This document shows positions 35,208-46,919 of a stretch of 64,000 nt of DNA, in pieces. The DNA comes from Nematostella vectensis. Taxonomy: Eukaryota > Cnidaria > Anthozoa > Actiniaria > Edwardsiidae. The stretch's first letter is position 1, and every line of letters begins with the position of its first letter. The stretch spans positions 1,548,501 to 1,612,500 of the forward strand of contig NC_064040.1 in assembly GCF_932526225.1 (NCBI RefSeq), given 5' to 3'. A program made the position numbers and the translations under genes. The notes below the pieces were generated by a model. It made no database searches. It worked only from the letters and a program-made list of their open reading frames with translations, and was not told the DNA's origin.

Positions 35208-36364
35208 CTAAGCAATGGTATTACTCGACGCGTATACGGAGAATGCACAATGAAAGCGTGCATCTCTTGTTTATATTCTTTGCTCCACTGGCGCGCATGC
35301 GTGATTTGGTTTATACCGTTGCATAATACGCAGACACGGAATAGTTACAGTAACTGCACAACTAATAATTTAAGAATGATTGTTAAGAACATATTCAGCC
35401 CTAAGAAGTCCAAAAATAAAAACGGTTTAGCCTCAGCTGAAAATTAGACGTTTTTTTTTATAAAGTGTGTATTCGTTCAACGGCCAAGCTGAGATGGATA
35501 CAGTACAAGCTCTTCTCATCATCTCTTCGTATTCATGACGTATTCATGAAATGCTTATTCCACTTAAAATGTATCTAATAGCAAAAGGCTGAAAAGATAA
35601 GTCATGCTCGGTCACATTATTTAGCGATCCACAGGGGCTCACAGTACTTGTCTTTGCGCTGCTCTGATTCTTTAGATGTCAAATAGGATAAATGTTTGTG
35701 AAATAAAAACACAACTATTGTTGATTTTGTAATTTATGATCTATTTACAATGTTAGATTTGGATGATTTATCTTGTTACAATCTAGATGCACGCTGAGCT
35801 AACGTCTGCTTCCTGGATGGAGAGAGTGGTGAAATAACAGGTGCTCTCCCACGACAGACAGGTGATGATCTTTATCGTAATTCTCACTACCATATCAAGA
35901 ACGTGCTCTGCCGCAAATGAAATCTTTATAAACACCTTACTTTGCTTTAAAAAATCAAGACGTTGGAATCTTTCCCCCTAATTATACGAGAAAAATTTGA
36001 TACTTTGACATTCTCTGAGTGTAGTTCTTATTAAAAGAATTTGATCCATTAAAACATTGTACAATAATTATATAAAATTCCTTTTCTAATTGTGAGCTAC
36101 CGTAAACTTAGAGGAAACATTACATCTGAGTAGTTGTTAGAGATTTAGAGAGAAGCACCAAAAGTCTAACAATATCTCCTTAAACTCTCTTACGTCGGTA
36201 AATCACAATCATTGTGTCTTTAGTTCGAAAACAATGCGTCTTAAAAGATTTGATACTTATGATTATTCATGCGCACGGTAACAGTTATGGAAGTCTCCGA
36301 GCCATTCAAAGCTTTAAATCATCGTTAAATCAAATTGGGAATATATAGACCTATAAGACATTAC

Positions 36365-36496
36365 CTTTTCAGATGTTCTTCTTACTATTCTTGGAGCTGG
36401 AGTCTCAAAATGGAAGTCATGGGGCATAAAACATTGGCTTTGCCGTACAACCAGGCCTAGGACCACCACTATTCCTAGAATAACCAAACTGCGCAT
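36365..36496 (-). CDS. Secreted peptide precursor E, exon 1 (minus strand)
   Basis: The exon encodes 44 residues. The signal peptide (MRSLVILGIVVVLGLVVRQS then QC) has an S-Q-C cleavage site. The predicted peptide FMPHDFHFETPAPRIV is followed by Arg-Arg and TSEK. It ends in phase 0 at AAG|GTAATG. It is the only member on the minus strand and the only one without Gly before the basic site, so its peptide would not be amidated. It is also the longest. A TATATAAG lies 121 bp upstream on the same strand. Confidence 0.6.
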
Positions 36497-36609
36497 TGTG
36501 AACGGGAATAGCAGTAAGGTGACGCCAAATTATGTGCGTGATTCGAGCCGCTCTCAGTATGACGGCACCGCTGGCGTTAGCTTCTGATCTCTACCCCTAT
36601 TCTATAGAT

Positions 36610-36617
36610 CTTATATA
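36610..36617 (-). promoter_or_regulatory. TATA-like box of peptide gene E
   Basis: Minus-strand TATATAAG lies 121 bp before the ATG. It is farther away than in the other family members, so the leader would be longer. Confidence 0.35.
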
Positions 36618-39600
36618 GGATAATCAACAAGCGAACTCAACGCCTACTGTTTCTGTATCATGGTCTAGCGGATGCGAGTACAACTGCACCTGTTTTACAC
36701 ACACTTCATCGCTTCATTAAGCATTTGAATTCTTGCGCGGGATGTGATAGCTGGAGGCGAAGTCAAGTATCTCTTATCGCCAACCTGAAAAACCATGGAT
36801 TTCATATTTTTGGGGTTAAGCATTGAATGGATTGATAGCTAATTATTCACTTTAGTTATTCTTATAAGTAATTACTAGGCAATGGTTTGGTAACGGACAA
36901 CTGTCGAAGATCCTGTATTCAACCATAGATGCAGTTATTAGTTTAGTGCATTATTATTTTATGGACGTGTAAAATCACAATCTGTAAATCCAATAAAACC
37001 TCTCTCCGCGAACAATAGCCTTTTACCAACTGGGCGTTAGCTGATATCGAACCATCAGACAACAGGAAAAATAACATGTACTTTTAAAGTGAAATATCTT
37101 TAATGCAGCTTTAAAGCAGACATCTAGATGCCAACGCCACTAGTCCAGGAAATAGCTCACTAAGGTTTCCTGGACAAAATTGTATCCAAAAACTTCAGGT
37201 AAGTTAGTAGAACATTGAGATATGATTTAAAGTATATAGATGAGCCCGAAATATTGATCTAGCCTTACAGTACACGTGAAGTACTAAAATCGATTGATTT
37301 ATCTCGTCTTTGATTGGACACGCGCGTTTAATATGTTTTCATGCGCACGGAAGATTTTGTATCTCATTTATTCAAACCAAAACGTTTAGCATATCAAGGA
37401 TCAGCTTGGAAAACCTTATTTTCATATCAAAGAGGATACAATCTATAAAGGTGCGTCACAGAATTGTAGAATTCCGTGTTTGAAAGGGTTAAAAGTATGA
37501 AGGAAGAAGTGGAGCCCTTCCTTGGCTGCATTCTAATGAGCTTTGACCAGATATTTCACTTTTGAACTAGCATTTAACATAGCATTAGTATGGTTCATTC
37601 AGTTATTTATGGATAAGAAGTATTGAAATGCTAGACACTTTTTAAGTAAGAACAGCACTCCTTTCATGTGTAAACGTAAACTAAGGAATGGCAAGAGGAG
37701 CGTGGAGTGTTGGAATATTCCCTATAAGATTCCTAATGTGCAAAACACTTACATCGTCATCATTTGTATTGAACGAGCTTAAGGCAGTTGCTAGCTTTTA
37801 GACGGTAATGTAGCTGTATTTTCAATAAAGATAACAGGGCTAAAGGAAAATAAGGCTTAGAATCGATACTTTAGGTACTTAGGCACTTCGCTGTTGCCTT
37901 GCAAGGTCTGGTTGAGGGTTGGGCTCTAAGAAGTCCCATAATGAATATGGTAATTAAGATTGATGTTTTCTTCTTGTGTATTTCCATACCTTTAAAGCAT
38001 AATACTTATAATACGCTATCTCGCGAAAGCCTGGCAGGAAAAGCCAAAGCAGATCTCTAAAAAGTGTGGTTGCCAGAGGTTCTTGATGTAGCTGGTTTAT
38101 AACGAAAATGTCAATAACACAAGGCTTGGTGGGGATTTATCAAGTGTGGGAACGTAATAAGCAATTTATTTCATAACATTTTCTTGGCTCTAGCCCAAAA
38201 TCCTCTCCCCTCACTCTAAGTCTGTATAATAATAGTGAGTGCTGTACCTGCACAGGGAACCCGAGTCTTGTCATAAAGTACTGCCCTGTTATATTTTACA
38301 AGATACAAATCACCTAGTCTTTTGAAAGACTTTAAGGTTCGAATTGTATCAATGTAATTAGCAAAGTGTTAGCTCATTAAAAATAAAGCCTTTTTAGGCG
38401 GAAGGAATGGATTGATAAAATATGTTTGGTCTTGCTTGTATTAATTTCGTTTATAAAATTTTACCATGCTTTAACCTTTATAGATCGATTTTGATACCTC
38501 ATGACCATAGAAGCATCGTTTTTCTAAAATATTCAAGATGGCAGAGATGATAATGTGAACGTCTTCCCTGCGGGCTTAGTCCTTGATCGTTGTGCAAGAT
38601 AAGGATTCTTGCTTAAATGCCACACTAAAAGTAAAAAAGTAAAAGATTTTCGTGGCAAAAAGACAGTATATTAAACTTTGCCTATTGTAACACCTACCTA
38701 CATTAAAAAAAAGGGAATGCTCGCAACAATTTGTCAAGGGAAAAGATAAAGCGACAATGGTAATGCAATGGTGACATAGAACTTCCATAGGTAATGCAAA
38801 GCTTGCTAAGATAAATGAAATAAAAGTCTTTGTATAACACTTTTCTTCTTGGTGGCTAAAATTAATGTGTCGTTTTCAATTTCTTTTTGTGCGTCATGTT
38901 CCTTCCGTTACATTAAATATGATTTTTTGTCTTAAAACATTAGTGAACGCTTTTGCCTATTTTGATAACCATTTTTCCGTTAAATTTTATACAAAATGAT
39001 AATACGATAAGAACTGTTGTCGGTTGTTACATGGGTTCGGTTACAATGATCGTAGTGGCTGTCAAGACGATAGAGTAGAACGGCCTTCCCTTCTCAACAC
39101 TCGAGTGAGGTTTAGCGAATCACCTTGAGGGTTTTCACGGCCATCTATTAAAGAAGGCCACTCACTCCGCTATACTACACTTCGGCTCAATACCAAGTAA
39201 TCCATCCATTTTCATCGGCTAATTCAAGCGAGTTGCTGAGATATCAATCAAATATTGTTATCAAATATCAGAGTTCAATAGTGCATGGTTAGTTTAGGTA
39301 AACTGTTGCATTTTCAAATGTTATCAACAACAAAGGAGTGGTTGTTCGACATTCTTTAATGAAACGTTGTTCATACAAGCGGCTAATAGCAATGATCTAG
39401 CAGTAGGACCGAAAGTACTTTGGGAGTTTTCAGTGAAACTGGAGAAAGGGTAGGGGGTGTGAAAGGTGTCTATCATAACTGTTCTTCAGTCTCCTACATT
39501 TGGTTGCAATTATAATGACACATAATACTTTTCGATTTTTGACCTCCCATTTGCCCATAATCGTGGATACCTGGAATTTCTTAGCGCAACAAATTCCACC

Positions 39601-40796
39601 ACGGCATATTTCCCTTTGACTTGATCTCTGTGAGTGTGGTTTTTAGTGCTTCTCCCGTGATTTACTTGAAAATGAGACGGCGATCATACTCTCTGATTTA
39701 TTTCATAGCGAGCATTGAAGCACAATTGCGCAGTTAACTATCTGGGTGACTTCTTGGTTACCGAAATAGATGTTTCATCACAGTTTAAATTATTTTATTG
39801 AATTTTTTAAGAGCTCCTACCGTGGCATATATTGAGCACAACGGGATCTTTCCCGTTTTATTACCCAGGACTATGGACAAGAAATGAAAATACCTCGAGG
39901 ACACGACCAGAAACTTTATACAATCTTGAAAATTCGAAACAAAAAAACTATATTAGCATTTTTGATCCCATGTTCGTGAGAAACGTGTTTCTTTAGAAAC
40001 CCTCTCGTAGAAACGACAACCTTTATAAGGTAGGATAGAACTTTCAACAATTGATTAAAATTGGTTAGAAATAGAATAACCTCATAAGAAGAAAAAGAGG
40101 CAACAAAGCTTTTCTGTAAAACGTTTATTACATATAAGTATATTGTTCAATCAAAACGTCTGATGTCATCTGTACCATCCTTGATCATCGAGGCTTACCA
40201 TCGTTTTTGTCAGAAGTATATTCGTAAAAAGACAATTACGGTCACATTTTGCGGATATGCCATCGATCATTTTGATTACCTTGAAGGAACAATTAGAAGC
40301 AAAAACTTCCTCTACCACCCGTAGTCTTTAGTATTGTAGAAAAAATAACAAGAACTGAAGGTTGATGAAATCAAAAAGGAAATTGCGTTAAATTATCAAA
40401 AGGAAGAGATGACAACTGGTAATAAATATTCAGAGGAAGTGAACGGCAGGACATACAAGCGCCCATTTAATCAAGTTATCAAAACTATTAACCTTGTTGT
40501 TATTTTTTCTCTGCTACTCTAAAAACGTGATTTTGCTTCCAAAGAAGGTGTACACGATGGGGAATTTCTAGAGTTAAGCAGTTAGGTGCTGTTATAATGA
40601 ATGGGTACGTGCTATGGCAAAAGTTGCTTTTTGCTCATTACTTCGATCACATCCGCTTTTTCTGTTGACCAAACGAACGGAAGGTTTAGGGCTGTTTGAA
40701 TGCTACGCCAACCCAGAGTTTATTACTAACACTTTCCACTTCAAAGATCTAATTTAGACCTATCAATCTTACAATTATTAGAACAGACCAATATGC
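36618..40796. other. Gene-free interval between E and F
   Basis: About 4.2 kb of AT-rich sequence with only short ORFs without domains and no clear tandem repeat. Genes E and F are divergent and this is their shared upstream region. Confidence 0.45.
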
Positions 40797-40804
40797 AATA
40801 AAAG
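40797..40804 (+). promoter_or_regulatory. TATA-like box of peptide gene F
   Basis: AATAAAAG lies 71 bp before the ATG, the same spacing as the TATA boxes of A and D. Confidence 0.35.
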
Positions 40805-40867
40805 CTGAACTCGAAGAGAGCCCAATTACTTTATCTGACAAAGTTCCAAGTGTTCATTTAACGACAA

Positions 40868-41002
40868 ATGGCTAGAGTCCGGTGCTTGGTGTCTTTGACT
40901 GTTCTGGTAGTCTTGTTGTGCTTTATTCAACAAGCGCGGGGATTTGTTGGGGGCATCACCGTCCCACAGCATGGGAAGCGTAGCAAAGAAACGTTACCAA
41001 AG
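40868..41002 (+). CDS. Secreted peptide precursor F, exon 1
   Basis: The exon encodes 45 residues. The signal peptide (MARVRCLVSLTVLVVLLCFI then QQARG) has an A-R-G cleavage site. The predicted peptide FVGGITVPQH is followed by GKR (amidation and dibasic cleavage) and the spacer SKETLPK. It ends in phase 0 at AAG|GTAGGA. It is too short in open frame to be listed as a long ORF and was found by looking for the family layout. This is the best-supported two-exon member because the matching second exon lies only 423 bp downstream. Confidence 0.7.
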
Positions 41003-41425
41003 GTAGGATGTCACTATTGTGTTATACCGCTCTGCCAAAGGTAAAAGCTTAAGGGGGAAGGATGTACCTCACCTAATAAGGTTCTGTCACACGTTTTTTG
41101 AGCTGTAACTTGTTTCACACAAAAGGGCAAAGTTTTCGCTGCGAATTGAATAATTTTATTGCGGCAGTTAGCTACCGACAAAAGTGAGAGTCAGTGTAAT
41201 GCTTCACCTCGTTATTTAGTGGTATGGACTGGAGAGATAAGATGAGGAATATCAGGAAATAGAAATAAAAGGGTGTTTTGTCAAAGTTTTACCCCCTTGT
41301 AGCTCAAGAGCATGCGGCTCGGTGCGATTAGAATATCCTACTCTTTGTCATTGGTGATGATGATGAATTATCTCCTCCTACAACCAGCGAATAAAAGGCT
41401 AAACCTTTCTCATTTGCATTTTCAG

Positions 41426-41536
41426 AGGGCCATCTTGAACTACTGCTTAACAGTGGGGGCCTGGTGCCAAGTAAATCCTGACGCCCGTGAATGTCGTCAC
41501 TTGGAAGAGACAATAGTCTCTACAAATAGACAATAG
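41426..41536 (+). CDS. Secreted peptide precursor F, exon 2 (cysteine tail)
   Basis: The acceptor TTTGCATTTTCAG opens a phase-0 frame of 36 codons and TAG. It reads RAILNYCLTVGAWCQVNPDA, then RECRHLEE and a polar end. Cysteines are spaced x6 and x8. Precursor F is 81 residues. Just after the stop a short duplication (ACAATAGTCTCTACAAAT) repeats the last codons. Confidence 0.62.
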   Translation, partial: RAILNYCLTVGAWCQVNPDARECRHLEETIVSTNRQ

Positions 41537-41939
41537 TCTCTACAAATTTTCCGCACCTTCTTTGGGATGATATTATTATATATTGCAGACTTATAATATA
41601 TGTAATAGTATACAGCTTTGGGCAAATCATTTTCGATAATATAAAATTAAATCATTAATGAGAGTGCGAGGTCTCTTCGATGAGGTGAAAATCCCCCGTT
41701 GTTTGTAGGGGATATACAGGCGCGAACCCAGGATATGCTGAGAGGGGAAGGGGGTGATCAGTCATAGGTATCATAATATATTTTTGTATTATGAAAAAAA
41801 AGACATTTTTGAAGGTAAATCAATAAGAATCAAGGCAATGTTTGGCTCCAAAGACTGTGCGGTCGCCCTATGCACCCCACCCCCCTAGGTACGCACCCCA
41901 CCCCCCCCCCCCCCCCTAGGTACGCTTCTTGGGTAGTTT

Positions 41940-42070
41940 CTTGGTGTTACGGGGCACCAGCACCAAAAACACAATGGAACAAAATCCAAAAACAAAGACC
42001 TTAGAACGAGACAATAAAATAGAGTACAAAGGCCTTGAGCACGAAAAACAAAGCTCCCCGTAACACCAAG
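41940..42070. mobile_element. MITE with CTTGGTGTTACGGGG ends
   Basis: 15-bp perfect terminal inverted repeats, CTTGGTGTTACGGGG and CCCCGTAACACCAAG, span 131 bp. Confidence 0.7.
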
Positions 42071-42552
42071 GAATAGCCGCTTATTGCGTCGATTTCTTTT
42101 GGAATCACACATAGGGATTTTAACACTAATACTATAACTACAAAATCGTAGGAAAAAAACACCGGACTGCCTCTATCTGCTGGTGTGCGTTGGACCTTGT
42201 GGTCTGCGTCAACAGTTTATTAATCAATAAAGAAAAAGTCGACAACAACGCAGATTTATGTTTTTTAAAACGATATTTCGACAGGCCAATACCTGCCTTC
42301 TTAGGTTGACTTTTTTCTTTTAAAGGTTTAACTAAACTATGTGTACATAGCTAGACTACAGTTCCCGAAATTTGGAATTTGGATAAACTCGCACACAGTC
42401 GCGCTGAAATGATTGATTTTCGCATTAAAATTCACAAGTTCCTTCTGCTTGCAGACCTGTTGCATACCTATCTAAAATGCGACAGGCGACTTCCCCTTAG
42501 AAACCACCACTTCAATAGACACGTGCAAATCGCCTATCGCAGCTATTCAACC

Positions 42553-42690
42553 AGGGCCGTACCAGGGGGTGTGGCACTGGGGGCATGTCCCCCCCTAATA
42601 TTAAAAAAAGTTAAAGGAAATGACCCGAAGGGGTCTGGCTGCCCCGCTTACTATTTTCTTTGTTTCTGTACCGTGCCCCCTCCCACCCTT
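42553..42690. repeat. Dispersed GGGCCGTAGCAGGGG repeat, copy 2
   Basis: The sequence starts GGGCCGTACCAGGGGGTGTG, then CACTGGGGGCATGTCCCCCC, an A-run and AAATGACCCGAAGGGGTCTG. The block order is as at 6688. Confidence 0.55.
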
Positions 42691-42819
42691 CCCCCCAAAA
42701 ATATATATTTCGATAGCTCTGTCAACAGAGGGTGTGGCAAAACAAGCGAACTTGCGGTGATCAATTACATGTTCTCAATCATCCCAATAGAAATTGAGAT
42801 GCATATCTCAAAAAACAAC

Positions 42820-42939
42820 TAGGGCCCCCGAATGGTCCCCCGAAATTTCAATGTGTTCGCATGCTCGCATGCTCCGCCGGGGTCCTACGGGGCGCTCGCA
42901 AGCTAGCAAGTGCTTACCAAAGACCATTCGGGGTCCCTA
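42820..42939. mobile_element. MITE with TAGGGCCCCCGAATGGTC-type ends
   Basis: TAGGGCCCCCGAATGGTC on the left and GACCATTCGGGGTCCCTA on the right are near-perfect inverted repeats, 120 bp in total. Confidence 0.7.
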
Positions 42940-44369
42940 ACAACTGAGAAAAGCAACGGAAAGTGCACAATGGCCTTTCGATTGATGATCGGTGCTCTAC
43001 CCAGGACTACTTGCGCGGGATCTTACTGAACGCCATGCCTCGGGATGTTTTCTGGAACTTTCCATAATGAATTAGAACAATCAATTAGAATCCCCGCAAC
43101 ATCAGCACGCATGCATTAAGATGTAAAAGACCCAATTAGGTTAATTAGACAGGTTCTGTGGCGCTAACTAGTAAACATGGACGTGAGCTTGCTGACAAGA
43201 AGTGAGATGTAAAAGGAAAAGCCCGCTTAACACCATGTGGGATTTGTTGTGGGAGTGGAGCCTGATGACGATCACCCTTATGGCGGTTGTCCGCCACGAT
43301 GATGTCACAGGTATTATTTGCACATGCGCGCGCGTCAAAACCATGAAAGCGATTCTTGCTATCTATTTTTCTAAAAACTAAACACATTGACCCCTCAACC
43401 GGCCTGTATCGGCTTTGGGAAGTACCCACAACCCAAACAACAAGATGAAGATACTCAGGCATCAGTCTAAGGGATAAATGGTCTTGAAGATATGCATCCA
43501 ACCAAGGTGTTGGCAACTACTCTTAAGCCAAATAGTAGCACAGGTTCTTTGAAAAATTTCAAATCGAACAAGGAAAGAAAAGCAGAATCACCCCTCTCAA
43601 TAAAACGATCAAAATACCACACAAGGGAGAGACACAAATAGATACCTTTATTCTGATCTTCCAGGTTCATTTCCATGGCCTCAAAACACAATGTCCACTC
43701 CTTGAAGGCTTGTAAAACCACGAAGATGCCTTTACGAATTGAAAAGCATTCTAGGAGATCCAGGGAAAAATTCACGAGGGGAGGGCCAGTCAACACTCCT
43801 CTCCCCAAAGTCAGATGGTTTTTTATAAGTCTTTTCACCCCGAAGCCAAACAAATCAATTCCAGGTCATACAGACCCAGAATAGCAGTGTAAACAATTTA
43901 AGAAAGCATTTAGGAGAGCTTTGGGTGCTGGCTTCAGCACAACGACGAGGGATTAAAAGTGGGGACCGCAAAGCACAGTTGGGAAGCATGGATACCACTG
44001 ACTAGGTGCAGCTGTGTTTGACTTTGACGGGCTGTATAAAACTCAGAATAGGGGGAAAAGTATCTGTTTTCAGTCTGTTTTTCGTAAATTTAGCTAAAAA
44101 ATAGCCAGGAATCAATGGGTTAATCGACGTGATCAACTCTAACTTTATTTTTTAAAGCGCATGTTTATTTGTGATTTGATCAAGAGGCCTGTTCCCTGGA
44201 AATGGAAGATGTCAAGATCTCTGTATTTTAAACCGTTTTAAAATTGTTGATTATACGTTTGGGTGAACGTTGCAAACTCTCTATTATTCGCTTTTAAGCT
44301 TCGCTAATTAAAAAAAACATTTTATAGCATACCTTTAAAATTGAAATATTAAAGCATAGCCGTATAACA

Positions 44370-44545
44370 GGCCCCGAAATATTGGGGGAGGGCACGATAC
44401 AGAAACATTTTATTTAACATTTTATCTTAAAAGAAAACAAAGGGGGGCACAGCCACGCCCCTACTATGATTAATTCCTTATAATTTTTGAAAATATTAGG
44501 GGGGCACGTGCCTACAGTGACCCACCCCTGCTACGACCCTGTTTA
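44370..44545. repeat. Dispersed GGGGGCACAGCCACGCCCC repeat, inverted copy
   Basis: It contains GGGGGGCACAGCCACGCCCC and GGGGGGCACGTGCC near TACGACCCTG, which mirrors the 42553 and 6688 copies. Confidence 0.45.
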
Positions 44546-44892
44546 GGGTGTAGCTTCGTAAGCTAAACTTGAGTAAAATAAGGTTTTGAGTAAATAGAAA
44601 AAGGTTTCGACTTCGTACTCATGAAATTTGATGAGATTTATACAGTATGAGTTATTTTGAATTGGGATTTTTAAGGGTTAGGTCTTTGCTGCTGCAGGTA
44701 TCTCTACATCCTCTTGCAGTCCATATTCAAAGTAAATTTTTCACTGCGGTCATATCTTGGTCCCAAAAGGGGGGAGGAAGAGGAGCTTAGATCCTAATGT
44801 ATAAATCTTATATAAACCTTTTCCTACCCCGTAAGTAAATTTGTATCTTCTTAATGCTGTCACACGTGTTTAACTTCTATCACGTTTTACAG

Positions 44893-45007
44893 GCTTTCTT
44901 ATGCTGTACTTCCACAACCGGTACTTTCACCTCTCCACCGCCATAGCGAGAACCATACTGTAAAACATGGTGCTTCACTGCGTGCCGATCATGATACCAA
45001 TAAGGAT
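44893..45007 (+). CDS. Candidate exon of the repeat-containing gene G
   Basis: It lies between a good acceptor (CACGTTTTACAG) and a good donor (GGAT|GTGAGT). The frame that is open throughout starts at the second base and encodes LSYAVLPQPVLSPLHRHSEN followed by HTVKHGASLRADHDTNKD. It leaves in phase 0, whereas the next exon (45375) needs a two-base carry-over, so the two do not join in frame as sequenced. It may belong to an alternative form or be another sign of the damage seen in this gene. Confidence 0.3.
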
Positions 45008-45374
45008 GTGAGTACAAAGACTTAAAGACTTGAGAATATTAGTAAAAACACAGCAAGCTCTTCCACGCTCTCAAAATGACAAAGATTGTCTAAATAATTT
45101 CAGAATAAAAAAATGTATTATTTCAAGTTGATATAAAAATGACTTTTTGGGTGGCAAACCAGCGAACACTTTGAATTTTAGCGGCAAAAACAACCATAAA
45201 AATTACCATATCCTGCGCTTAGGAGTCAGGTGAAAACGCTCCTTGTCAGAAAGGGCTTATTTTCATTGAGAGATTTTTTTTATATTCATGTCATTTTCAT
45301 ATTCATGTCATAAAAAAGTTCTGCATATTCTCTACCTAATAATTTGAAGCCAGATAAATGATTGTTTTTTTTAG

Positions 45375-46706
45375 TTTGGCTCGGTGTTACCCAATTAGCC
45401 GTTTAGACTTGGACAAAGAACCTTATGAATCCCTTTTACGTGTCTACTACGACCCTTATGTTGACCGAAGCGACTTGAGCAACCCCGCCAGCGACGCTTA
45501 CGATTCCAGCGACGTTGAGTGCGTAGTGTTTGACCCCGACAACAACAGCGATAGCAGTACGTTATCCGTGTTTCTTGAGCGATACATGAGTGACAATTGG
45601 GAAGGGCCTGAACCTTATAAGGAGCATCACGTGATCAAGGGAAAGAAATGGGTGGTGACGTCAGACGAGGGTTGTTCTGAGGATTGTTATGAAGATGACG
45701 TATCGTCTGCCAACAAGCTCGGATACGCAAGCGAGACGGACCAGCTCGAGGGGTTATGCTGATATTGCAAAGGGAGTACAGCCATCATCTCTGGTATCAA
45801 GTACTGTGAATTCAGAGATACGCGAAGGGGTAGCGAGACAAAAACCGGATTTCGCAAATCCAAACTCTAGCGTGATCCACCATGACGACGAGAAACACGA
45901 GACCATGACCACTGCTGCCAAATCACGTGGTAGTACTTCCCCAGCCACAGAGGATGTTTTGAGCGTAGGTCTGATAGCGCAGTTCGTGTCCAAGAAGCCT
46001 GATAACAGTGCTGCAGACACTCGACGTCGCACAAGGAACAAGGTCATGTCGTCAGACACGCCAAGGAGCAAGGTCTTGTCGTCAGACACGTCAAGGAGCA
46101 AGGTCTTGTCGTCAGACACGCCAAGGAGCAAGGTCTTGTCGTCAGACACGTCAAGGAGCAAGGTCTTGTCGTCAGACACGCCAAGGAACAAGGTCATGTC
46201 GTCAGACACGTCAAGGAACAAGGTCATGTCGTCAGACACGCCAAGGAGCAAGGTCTTGTCGTCAGACACGTCAAGGAGCAAGGTCTTGTCGTCAGACACG
46301 CCAAGGAGCAAGGTCTTGTCGTCAGAAACGCCAAGGAGCAAGGACTTGTCGTCAGACACGTCAAGGAACAATATCTTGACGTCAGACACGCCAAGGAACT
46401 AGGTCTTGTCGTCAGACACGCCAAGGAACAAGGTCTTGTCGTCAGACACGCCAAGGAGCAAGGTCTTGTCGTCAGACACGCCAAGGAGCAAGGTCTTGTC
46501 GTCAGACACGCCAAGGAACAAGGTCTTGTCGTCAGACACGCCAAGGAACAAGGTCTTGTCGTCAGACACGCCAAGGAACAGGGTCTTGTTGTCAGACACG
46601 CCAAGGAACAAGGTCTTGTCGTCAGACACCCTCCTCTCCGTCTGTGATGAGTCTCGAGAGAGAATCAAAGCCATTGATGATGTCAAGCAATTTCAGAAAC
46701 TCTCAG
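45375..46706 (+). pseudogene. Gene G, large exon with 10-residue repeats; frame broken
   Basis: From the TTTTTTTTAG acceptor an acidic Ser/Asp/Glu-rich frame runs to 45762. The first part contains DLDKEPYESLLRVYYDPYVD and YMSDNWEGPEPYKEHHV. The frame then continues one base over, from about 45689 (GYADIAKGVQPSS...), so one extra base is present, most simply in the GGGG at 45749-45752. About 20 copies of a 30-bp repeat (SKVLSSDTPR or NKVMSSDTSR) follow. One unit has AAG changed to TAG at 46400. The exon closes ...IKAIDDVKQFQKLS and a phase-1 donor G|GTGAGC. No known family was recognised. Assembly indels or a recent pseudogene would both explain the breaks. Confidence 0.5.
46031..46630 (+). 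repeat. 30-bp in-frame coding repeat, about 20 copies
   Basis: The unit AAGGTCTTGTCGTCAGACAC plus GCCAAGGAGC encodes KVLSSDTPRS. Variants alternate ACG-CCA with ACG-TCA (Pro/Ser) and GTCTTG with GTCATG (Leu/Met). Reverse-strand ORFs here are shadows. Confidence 0.92.
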
Positions 46707-46919
46707 GTGAGCCAATTAGTAACGCTACTTTCGGAAAATGTAGAAAATCGTAAATCAAGATCATACTTTTCACTTTTTCACTTTAATAAATTGCGCAACC
46801 TATTGTACAATATGTCAGTGCGCAGTGACACCTGCGCACTGACACCATCTACACGATGCCTAAAACAAGTCGGCATTCACATGTTTTATTATTGTATGAT
46901 ACCATGAACCTGTCTCCTC

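Noticed and set aside
35780-35832. Minus-strand exon EADVSSACI as tail of gene E
   Set aside because: A good acceptor but only nine codons and one cysteine; the 35207 candidate fits the family better, although neither is proven.
45754-46686. Minus-strand ORFs opposite the 30-bp repeat of gene G
   Set aside because: The reverse complement of a 30-bp coding repeat is open by periodicity; the plus strand has flanking non-repeat coding sequence and splice sites.
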